A stretch of DNA of 12,214 nucleotides from an uncultured bacterium (GTDB lineage: Bacteria > Pseudomonadota > Gammaproteobacteria > Burkholderiales > Burkholderiaceae_D). The notes beneath the pieces are model-generated. The model searched no databases and was not told the origin of the DNA. It saw only the letters and a list, made by a program, of their open reading frames with translations. Positions within the stretch are counted from its first letter, which is position 1. Each line of letters starts with the position of its first letter. Shown one piece after another: positions 6,809 through 12,214 of the stretch. Made by a program: the position numbers and the translations under genes. Location of the stretch: positions 1 to 12,214 of the forward strand of contig CAIQLE010000021.1 of the NCBI GenBank assembly GCA_903872555.1, in the 5' to 3' direction.

Positions 6809-7306
6809 ATGAAAAAACACCTTCTGATAACAAGCTTTTGCCTCATGACGCTGACCGGACTGGCTGCGGCTGAAGGCGTCTTTGTGTGTGCCCAGCCGAA
6901 TGGCATCAGGGAATACCGCAATACCGGGGACACCCGTGGTTGTCGCAAGCTGGACATGGAGCCTTTGTCTTCCATACCCGGCCCGGCCTCGGGTTCAGCG
7001 CAGACAGCTGGATCGAATCAGCAGGCCAAGGCCAGCCTGGGTGATACAGCCTTTCCCCGTATAGACAGTCAGATACAGAAGCGTCGTGATCAGGATCGCA
7101 TGCAGATATTGATGGACGAAGTGCGTTCTGAAGAGACCAAGCTGGCCGACCTGAAGCGGGAATATCAAAACGGTGAGCCTGAGCGTCAGGGCGGCGAGCG
7201 CAACTATGCGAAGTATCAGGAGCGCGTCGCCATGATGAAAGAGGAATTGATGCGCACAGAGAAAAACATAGAAGCGCTGAAACGGGAGATTGGTAATTTA
7301 AAATAG
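6809..7306 (+). CDS. Secreted coiled-coil protein with DUF4124-like N-terminus
   Basis: The 165-residue product starts with a clear Sec signal peptide (MKKH, hydrophobic stretch to about residue 18, cleavage near LAAA-EG). The mature start, GVFVCAQPNGIREYRNTGDTRGCRKLD, has the two cysteines and the xYxC...NG...Y...C pattern of DUF4124-like domains. A Ser/Ala/Gly/Pro linker follows, and from about residue 88 a charged coiled coil (DRMQILMDEVRSEETKLADL... to the Lys-rich end). The protein is probably periplasmic, with one disulphide. Its function is not known. It has its own terminator and probably its own promoter, so its place between glnA and ntrB may be conserved position rather than co-transcription. 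The ribosome-binding site is weak. Confidence 0.8.
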   Translation: MKKHLLITSFCLMTLTGLAAAEGVFVCAQPNGIREYRNTGDTRGCRKLDMEPLSSIPGPASGSAQTAGSNQQAKASLGDTAFPRIDSQIQKRRDQDRMQILMDEVRSEETKLADLKREYQNGEPERQGGERNYAKYQERVAMMKEELMRTEKNIEALKREIGNLK

Positions 7307-7327
7307 GCAGTACGCAGATACTTTTTC

Positions 7328-7356
7328 AGGGCCGCGTTGCGGCCCTTTGCTTTTTT
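7328..7356 (+). terminator. Terminator before ntrB
   Basis: A perfect 8-bp GC-rich stem, AGGGCCGC (7328-7335) with GCGGCCCT (7339-7346), has a 3-nt loop and runs into TTGCTTTTTT. It ends the DUF4124-like gene only about 54 nt before the ntrB start. ntrB therefore needs either its own promoter or read-through, and I see no strong promoter in 7357-7409, only a direct repeat of TAAGGCT. Confidence 0.85.
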
Positions 7357-7409
7357 GGCGTAAGGCTAACTGGCCTAAGGCTTTTTGCTTCATTTTGATC
7401 AGGGTTAAC

Positions 7410-8483
7410 GTGAACATCCTCGCTACTTCTCTCGGCGGTCTGGACCTGCTGGCTTCCGCAGTACTTATTCTCAATTCGGAAGGCTGTATCACTTATGCCA
7501 ACCCTGCCGCAGAAACTTTGATGGAGAATTCCTTCAAGGTTTTGCATCACCAGCGTCTGGCAGAGTTGTTTCTGAATGGCGACAAGCTGGCCATGATTTT
7601 CGATCAGGCGCGCAGGCACCGCTTTGATGAGATGCGCGAAGATCTGGTATTGGAACGGGTAGGGCGGGTGCCACTGCAAGTGAATGTGATCATTACTGTA
7701 CTGGATGACCCGGATAATCCCGTCTTGATCGAGTTGCGCGAGAACGTGCAGAAAATGAAGCTCGACCGTGAAGAGCGCATTCTCGATCAGACTCAGGCGA
7801 ACAAAGAACTGATCCGTAATCTTGCCCATGAAATCAAGAACCCGCTGGGCGGCATTCGTGGCGCAGCGCAGCTGCTGGAACTGGAGTTGCCAGGTCATGA
7901 CCTGAAGGACTTGCGTGAATACACGCAAGTCATCATCAAGGAATCCGATCGTTTACAGACCTTGGTCGACAGGTTGCTGGCGCCGCACCGACGGCCACAG
8001 ATTGTTGGGGACGTGAATATTCATGAGGTTTTCGAGCGCGTGCGCAGCCTGATCACGGCTGAATTTCCTCAGGGTCTGACCATCAAGCGTGATTACGACT
8101 TGTCACTGCCTGATTTCCGGGGCGATAAGGAGCAGTTGATTCAGGCCGTACTGAATATTGCTCATAACGCAGCTCAGGCGCTGGCTCCCCGTATGGCTAA
8201 GGGAGACGCTGAAATTATCTTCCGTAGTCGCATTGCTCGTTCGATCACCCTCGCAAAGGTTCGATATAGGCTGGCACTAGACTTGCATATCATCGACAAC
8301 GGCCCGGGAATTCCGGCTGAACTGAAGGACAGAATTTTCTATCCACTGGTATCCGGCAGAGATGGCGGAAGTGGATTGGGTCTCACACTGGCTCAGACCT
8401 TCATTCAGCAGCATTCAGGTGTGATTGAATGCGAAAGCCGGCCCGGATCTACCGATTTCCGCATACTGATTGCCTTGCCCTGA
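7410..8483 (+). CDS. ntrB: Nitrogen sensor histidine kinase NtrB (GlnL)
   Basis: NtrB is the cytoplasmic kinase/phosphatase of the Ntr two-component system. It phosphorylates NtrC when glutamine is low and dephosphorylates it when bound by PII. The 357 residues hold an N-terminal PAS domain (about 7-115, with ITYANPAAETLM), the H-box NLAHEIKNPLGGIRGAAQLL with the phospho-accepting His140 (His139 in E. coli), the N-box NIAHNAAQAL, the G1 box DNGPGIP and the G2 box GSGLGLTLA. There is no transmembrane segment. The GTG at 7410 is chosen because AGGG (7401-7404) lies just before it and the protein then starts MNILATSLGGLDLL, like other NtrB proteins; the open frame runs further upstream only into the preceding terminator. 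ntrC follows after a 101-nt gap. Confidence 0.95.
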   Translation: MNILATSLGGLDLLASAVLILNSEGCITYANPAAETLMENSFKVLHHQRLAELFLNGDKLAMIFDQARRHRFDEMREDLVLERVGRVPLQVNVIITVLDDPDNPVLIELRENVQKMKLDREERILDQTQANKELIRNLAHEIKNPLGGIRGAAQLLELELPGHDLKDLREYTQVIIKESDRLQTLVDRLLAPHRRPQIVGDVNIHEVFERVRSLITAEFPQGLTIKRDYDLSLPDFRGDKEQLIQAVLNIAHNAAQALAPRMAKGDAEIIFRSRIARSITLAKVRYRLALDLHIIDNGPGIPAELKDRIFYPLVSGRDGGSGLGLTLAQTFIQQHSGVIECESRPGSTDFRILIALP

Positions 8484-8533
8484 TAAATAGCGTTTCAGCG
8501 CGTTTATCGGGACTACGCAAAGCTTATGTGAAA

Positions 8534-8552
8534 AAGCACCATATTGGTGCTT
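8534..8552. promoter_or_regulatory. Perfect NtrC operator in the ntrB-ntrC gap
   Basis: AAGCACCATATTGGTGCTT is a perfect palindrome (8 bp per arm, 3-nt centre) with the exact NtrC core GCACC-N5-GGTGC. It is 33 nt upstream of the ntrC ATG. No sigma-54 promoter is near. GTGAAA (8528-8533) and TAATAA (8552-8557) could form a weak sigma-70 promoter that the operator would block, suggesting negative autoregulation, as known for NtrC at glnA p1 and glnL in enterics. The left part of the gap also holds a hairpin (about 8481-8507, ATAAA/TTTAT with GCG/CGC). Confidence 0.75.
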
Positions 8553-8584
8553 AATAAAGACACGCGAGACCCATAAAGACGCAC

Positions 8585-10093
8585 ATGAAACCAATCTGGA
8601 TAGTAGACGACGACGAATCAATACGCTGGGTACTAGAGAAAGCACTGGCGCGCGAGAGCCTGGCGACCCGGAGTTTTTCGAATGTCCGCGATGTCGTCGA
8701 GGCACTGCAATCCAGCACACCTCAGGTGCTGGTATCCGATATACGTATGCCAGGTGAATCCGGCCTTGAATTGCTGCAAATCGTCAAGCAAAGCCATCCG
8801 GGCTTGCCCGTCATCGTCATGACGGCTTTTTCTGATCTGGATTCGGCTGTATCGGCGTTTCAGGGCGGTGCATTCGAATATCTGGCCAAGCCCTTTGATC
8901 TGGATAAAGCAGTAGAGCTGATACGGCGTGCGCTGGAAGAAAGCCTGCGCGAATCTGATGGAGAACAGGCCGCAGCCGAGAATCCTGAAATCCTTGGTCA
9001 GGCCGCAGCGATGCAGGATGTGTTTCGGGCTATCGGAAGGCTGTCGCAATCGCATGTGACGGTACTGATCACAGGCGAATCCGGCACAGGCAAAGAATTG
9101 GTCGCCCGTGCCTTGCACAAACATAGCCCGCGCGCAGCACAGCCTTTCATTGCATTGAACACCGCAGCGATTCCTAAAGATTTGCTGGAATCCGAATTAT
9201 TTGGTCATGAACGCGGGGCGTTTACCGGCGCGCAGACAACGCGGCGCGGTCGCTTCGAACAGGCTGAAGGCGGCACACTGTTTCTGGATGAAATCGGTGA
9301 CATGCCTTTTGATTTGCAGACGCGGCTTTTGCGTGTGCTGTCGGACGGACATTTCTATCGTGTCGGCGGTCATCAGTCACTCAAAGCCAATGTGCGCGTG
9401 ATTGCAGCAACGCACCAGAACCTTGAGCAGCGCGTAAGAGAAGGTCTGTTCCGCGAAGATTTGTATCACCGTCTGAATGTGATTCGCCTGCGCCTGCCTT
9501 CCTTGCGTGAGCGTCGTGAAGATATCCCTATCCTTGCGCGCTATTTCCTGGCGCAGAGTGCGCGCCAGCTCGGTGTTGAAGTCAAGCGCCTGTCCGATCA
9601 TGCCATGCAGTTTCTAGCAGGGATGGATTTGCCGGGGAATGTACGTCAGCTTGAGAATCTGTGTAACTGGATCACCGTCATGGCGCCGGGCCAGACAGTA
9701 GAGATCAAAGATTTGCCGGCTGAACTGATCGATGCTCCAGCCGCCGCATCAGCCATCAACTTAGTCGCAGGAACAGTGCCAGCGGCCTTATTGAATACCG
9801 ATGTGTATGCAGCTTCCTTGCGTGAAGCAACGCCTTCCGTCATGGTGGGCGCTGCTCCCGAACCGGGCAGCTGGATCATGATGCTGGAAGCTGAAGCAGC
9901 GCAGATGCTGTCAGCAGGCAAACCAGAAGTGATGGATGCATTAGGACGTCAGTTTGAATCGGCTTTGATCAAAACGGCGCTGAAACATACGCATGGACGC
10001 AAGAATGATGCGGCGGTTCGGCTGGGGATAGGGCGCAATACGATTACGCGCAAAATTCAGGAATTAGGTATAGAAGGCGGCAAGGACGACTAA
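8585..10093 (+). CDS. ntrC: Nitrogen response regulator NtrC (GlnG)
   Basis: NtrC is the sigma-54-dependent activator of nitrogen-scavenging genes. It has a receiver domain (1-120; acidic D8-D10, phospho-acceptor Asp52 in SDIRMPG, Thr80, Lys102) and a central AAA+ ATPase. The ATPase has Walker A GESGTGKE (164-171), the sigma-54-contacting GAFTGA loop (211-216) and Walker B GGTLFLDE (Asp235-Glu236). A Fis-type helix-turn-helix ends the protein ([25 protein letters not shown]). At 502 residues it is longer than the 469-residue enteric protein because of an Ala-rich linker around 383-445 before the DNA-binding domain. The ATG at 8585 gives the normal [15 protein letters not shown] start; its ribosome-binding site is weak. 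Its probable targets in this window are the glnA enhancer and its own upstream operator. The stop codon TAA coincides with the left flank of a MITE-like element. Confidence 0.97.
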   Translation: MKPIWIVDDDESIRWVLEKALARESLATRSFSNVRDVVEALQSSTPQVLVSDIRMPGESGLELLQIVKQSHPGLPVIVMTAFSDLDSAVSAFQGGAFEYLAKPFDLDKAVELIRRALEESLRESDGEQAAAENPEILGQAAAMQDVFRAIGRLSQSHVTVLITGESGTGKELVARALHKHSPRAAQPFIALNTAAIPKDLLESELFGHERGAFTGAQTTRRGRFEQAEGGTLFLDEIGDMPFDLQTRLLRVLSDGHFYRVGGHQSLKANVRVIAATHQNLEQRVREGLFREDLYHRLNVIRLRLPSLRERREDIPILARYFLAQSARQLGVEVKRLSDHAMQFLAGMDLPGNVRQLENLCNWITVMAPGQTVEIKDLPAELIDAPAAASAINLVAGTVPAALLNTDVYAASLREATPSVMVGAAPEPGSWIMMLEAEAAQMLSAGKPEVMDALGRQFESALIKTALKHTHGRKNDAAVRLGIGRNTITRKIQELGIEGGKDD

Positions 10094-10197
10094 GAGCCTG
10101 TCTCGTTAGGCCGCTGCCGGCGTTGTCAGCAGTTTGCCGTACTACTCGTACTGTCTGCACCGCTGCCGTCTTGCCATCGACCTAACGAGACAGGCTC
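10094..10197. repeat. MITE-like element with 17-bp terminal inverted repeats
   Basis: GAGCCTGTCTCGTTAGG (10094-10110) is exactly inverted at 10181-10197. TAA flanks both ends (10091-10093 and 10198-10200), as a 3-bp target duplication would. The 104 bp between and including the repeats have no coding capacity. They hold an inner imperfect inverted structure, two copies of CCGCTGCCG (10111-10119, 10160-10168) and a small GTAC/GTAC hairpin. Short elements of this shape are mobilised in trans by insertion sequences; the TAA flank would suit the TNA-target IS5-family groups (IS1031-like), but this is inference. The folded RNA would be a long hairpin after ntrC and may protect or end the transcript, though no U-run follows. 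Confidence 0.6.
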
Positions 10198-10208
10198 TAA
10201 GGAGAGGT

Positions 10209-10227
10209 CGTTCGCATCGCGCGAACG
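10209..10227. other. Hairpin between ntrC and the minus-strand genes
   Basis: CGTTCGC (10209-10215) pairs with GCGAACG (10221-10227) across a 5-nt loop. It lies between convergent transcripts and could slow polymerase from either side, but no T-run follows on either strand. Confidence 0.4.
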
Positions 10228-10245
10228 GCTTGCTTGTGTGAGTCC

Positions 10246-10455
10246 TTATCCGCGTACCAGACGCAGCTTTTTAGGGAACTCGCTTTGAGCATTCGGCGGC
10301 GTGTGGCTTATGCGACCGCGCTTCTCGCTGGGCGGCGTCCATCCATGGCGCTTCCACAGCGACTGTACATCTGAACCTGGCGTCCATTCATGCGTGCCTT
10401 CACGCTTACCGGCAGCAGCCAAGATCACAATTTTTTCCATACGCTTGTTATTCAT
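10246..10455 (-). CDS. Small basic hypothetical protein
   Basis: The predicted product has 69 residues starting MNNKRMEKIVILAAAG. It is rich in Lys, Arg, Pro and Trp, with a central PGSDVQSLWKRHGWTPPSEKRGR and no signal peptide or membrane segment. The W-x-P-P-S-E motif and even codon use make it look like a real small protein, but I cannot assign it to a family or function. Starts at 10485 (ten residues longer, GGGA only three bases before ATG) and at 10440 (MEKIVIL) are alternatives. None has a good Shine-Dalgarno sequence; the 10455 start has only a weak GAG. It lies downstream of prpR on the same strand with a 90-nt gap, so it could be in the same transcript. Confidence 0.5.
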   Translation of the reverse strand: MNNKRMEKIVILAAAGKREGTHEWTPGSDVQSLWKRHGWTPPSEKRGRISHTPPNAQSEFPKKLRLVRG

Positions 10456-10545
10456 GCGGTTCTCTGTAGAGATGCTCGAGAACATTTATCCCGTTCACTA
10501 AAGCTATCGGCATGAGTAGGAAAATCTTTAGCTATCTGACTTGGC

Positions 10546-12150
10546 TCAGAGCCCCGCAGCTTTCAGCTTACGCCACAGCGTGGTGCGGCTAATACCCAGA
10601 TGCTCAGCCACTGCTGCGCGATTGCCATCATAGCGTTGCATCAGTTCACTCATAGAAGCTTCGTTCCTGACGTGTACAGGAGCTTCTTTCGCAGATGAAG
10701 TCAGTTCAGGAGCCAGTTTCCCTATGAAGCCGGGTGTCAGGGCCTGCAGAGGTTCTGCCGCAAGGAAGAGAGCGATGCGTTGCATCAGATTACGTAGTTC
10801 TCGCACATTGCCCGGCCAGCGCCATCCCAGCAATGCGGAACCGCAGGCCTGTAATTCAGCATGCAGATTGGCGTTAGGGCGCACATTCATTTCTGCCAGC
10901 GCATTTTTCAGGAACCACTCTGCCAGTGAGAGTATGTCTTCTCTGCGTTCTCGCAAAGGAGGAATCGACAATCGCAAGACACCCAGTCGGTAAAACAAAT
11001 CCGCCCGAAACTGTCCTTTCGCGACACGCTCCTCCAGTTGGCAGTGCGTAGCGCTGATGATGCGCACATCAACCGCTAAGGGGCGCGTGCCACCAACGCG
11101 TACAATTTCTTTTTCTTCCAGCACGCGCAATAAACGTGTTTGTAAGGCTAAGGGCATCTCACCTATTTCATCCAGAAACAAGGTACCGCGATGCGCGGCT
11201 TCAAACAGACCCGCATGTCCGCCCCGGCGTGATCCGGTAAAGGCGCCTTCTTCATAGCCAAATAATTCTGACTCCAGCAGTGATTCCGCAATTGCGCCGC
11301 AATTGACCGCAACGAAAGGCCGCGCGCCACCGGGCAGACGCATGCTTTCCCTATGTATCGCCTGAGCGACCAGTTCTTTGCCCGTGCCGGTCTCGCCTTC
11401 AATCAACACCGTAGCCGGTGATTTTGCATACAGAGACACGGTTTGTCGCAATGCCTGCATGGCTTCAGATTCCCCGCGCAGATCAGCCAGTACATGCCGG
11501 GCGCGCAGGCTGCTGGTGGCGCGCTCATGGCGGCGTAGGGGCATATCCAATTGCGTTGCGCTGGCAATGTCGAAGGCATCTTCAAACGCCTGTCGAATGG
11601 AAGCCGATGAATAAACGAAGACGCCTGCAAGTCCGGCTTCTTCTGCCAGATCCGTGATTAAACCAGCGCCGACAATGGCCTTGATGCCCGCCGCTTTCAT
11701 CTCATTGATCTGGGCGCGCGCATCTTCTACCGTCACGTAGCTGCGCTGCATGATGGGTAGAGCAAAGGTTTGCTGAAACTCGGCCAGCTCAGTCAGTGTT
11801 TCCTGATAATTGATCAGACCAATTTCCGGAGCAATCTTGCGCGCCCGTGCCAGTGCCTGCATCACATCAAAGCCACTGGCCTTCGCGATGACAACGGGTA
11901 TGGAGAGCCGGCTTTTCAGATAAGCCGCATTCGATCCGGCGGCAATCACAGCATCGCAACGTTCTGTTTGCAGACGCTCTCTGATGTGTGCAACGGCTTC
12001 TTCAAAGCCCAAAGGGATGGGAACAATGGTGGCTCGGTCGTCGAATTCCACCGTGATATCGCGAAACAGATCGAACAGCCGTGAGATCGACACCGTCCAG
12101 AAAACTGGTTTGGCAGCAGCGTCGCGCTGGGGATGAGGAGGTCGGATCAT
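10546..12150 (-). CDS. prpR: Propionate catabolism regulator PrpR
   Basis: PrpR activates the 2-methylcitrate (prp) operon with sigma-54 RNA polymerase when 2-methylcitrate is bound. The 534 residues begin with a PrpR_N sensory domain (about 15-200: [34 protein letters not shown], and a later [21 protein letters not shown]). The AAA+ domain follows, with Walker A GETGTGKE (252-259), GAFTG (302-306) and Walker B GTLFLDE (Asp327-Glu328). A Fis-type helix-turn-helix closes it ([28 protein letters not shown]). Because the sensor domain is not a receiver, it needs no partner kinase. The ATG at 12150 has no obvious Shine-Dalgarno sequence. prpR usually lies divergent to prpB/prpC, which are probably just outside the right edge; repeated GTTTCAT boxes lie between. 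Confidence 0.95.
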   Translation of the reverse strand: MIRPPHPQRDAAAKPVFWTVSISRLFDLFRDITVEFDDRATIVPIPLGFEEAVAHIRERLQTERCDAVIAAGSNAAYLKSRLSIPVVIAKASGFDVMQALARARKIAPEIGLINYQETLTELAEFQQTFALPIMQRSYVTVEDARAQINEMKAAGIKAIVGAGLITDLAEEAGLAGVFVYSSASIRQAFEDAFDIASATQLDMPLRRHERATSSLRARHVLADLRGESEAMQALRQTVSLYAKSPATVLIEGETGTGKELVAQAIHRESMRLPGGARPFVAVNCGAIAESLLESELFGYEEGAFTGSRRGGHAGLFEAAHRGTLFLDEIGEMPLALQTRLLRVLEEKEIVRVGGTRPLAVDVRIISATHCQLEERVAKGQFRADLFYRLGVLRLSIPPLRERREDILSLAEWFLKNALAEMNVRPNANLHAELQACGSALLGWRWPGNVRELRNLMQRIALFLAAEPLQALTPGFIGKLAPELTSSAKEAPVHVRNEASMSELMQRYDGNRAAVAEHLGISRTTLWRKLKAAGL

Positions 12151-12184
12151 AACGAGTTGATAAGGGAATGCCCGCTGAAGAATT

Positions 12185-12211
12185 GTTTCATTGATGTTTC
12201 ATGTTTCGTGG
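12185..12211. promoter_or_regulatory. Tandem GTTTCAT repeats, probable PrpR operator
   Basis: GTTTCAT occurs at 12185-12191 and GTTTCAT again at 12196-12202 (as TGTTTCAT with an 11-bp period for the shared core), followed directly by GTTTCGT (12203-12209). They lie about 35-60 bp upstream of prpR at the window edge. Helically phased repeats here fit an enhancer for PrpR acting on the divergent prp operon, and possibly on prpR itself. The sigma-54 promoter it would serve is not within the window. Confidence 0.5.
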
Positions 12212-12214
12212 AGT

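Noticed and set aside
8507..8525. GG-N10-GC upstream of ntrC as a sigma-54 promoter
   Set aside because: Apart from the GG and GC dinucleotides almost no consensus base is present.
8531..8552. The NtrC palindrome read as a minus-strand terminator (hairpin then TTTTT)
   Set aside because: No minus-strand gene leads into it, and the exact operator consensus is the better explanation.
1..12214. CRISPR arrays, tRNA or rRNA genes, complete insertion sequences, phage genes
   Set aside because: No regularly spaced repeats, cloverleaf sequences, transposase or phage-type proteins were seen anywhere in the window.

Overview
The window looks like a chromosomal segment of a betaproteobacterium. The most likely group is Burkholderiales, probably Oxalobacteraceae (Herminiimonas/Undibacterium/Collimonas type). 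This rests on protein character (RF3, type I glutamine synthetase, NtrB/NtrC, PrpR), moderate GC, and the gene order glnA - small secreted DUF4124-like gene - ntrB - ntrC. Taxonomy is inferred; no database was searched.

Layout. Positions 1-595 hold no convincing gene. They contain two terminator-type hairpins, a candidate structured RNA, an exact tandem repeat, an FNR/Anr-like inverted repeat and a cluster of DnaA-box-like 9-mers. A universal stress protein gene follows (596-1066, +). It runs tail-to-tail, with overlapping stop codons, into a BioF2-like GNAT acyltransferase gene (1063-2181, -). Next come prfC (2451-4115, +) and, behind a hairpin-rich leader with a U-run beside the start codon, a small hemerythrin-like gene (4266-4802, +).

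The core is a nitrogen-control module. glnA (5237-6652) is preceded by two NtrC-type palindromes and a sigma-54 promoter with the correct GG-N10-GC spacing. A secreted coiled-coil protein with an N-terminal DUF4124-like segment (6809-7306) sits between two strong terminators. Then come ntrB (7410-8483) and ntrC (8585-10093). A perfect NtrC palindrome lies in the ntrB-ntrC gap, which implies NtrC autoregulation. NtrB would phosphorylate NtrC under nitrogen limitation, and NtrC~P would drive sigma-54 RNA polymerase at glnA.

Directly at the ntrC stop codon sits a 104-bp element with 17-bp perfect terminal inverted repeats. It is flanked by TAA on both sides, like a MITE with a 3-bp target duplication, and the left TAA is the ntrC stop itself. 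Beyond it, on the minus strand, are a small basic hypothetical protein (10246-10455) and prpR (10546-12150), a sigma-54 activator of propionate (2-methylcitrate) catabolism. The right edge carries tandem GTTTCAT repeats that probably form the PrpR operator for a divergent prp operon outside the window.

No clearly new multi-gene system is visible. The best leads are the MITE-like element, the ntrC-proximal NtrC operator, the leader of the hemerythrin-like gene, and the DnaA-box/FNR region upstream of the stress gene.
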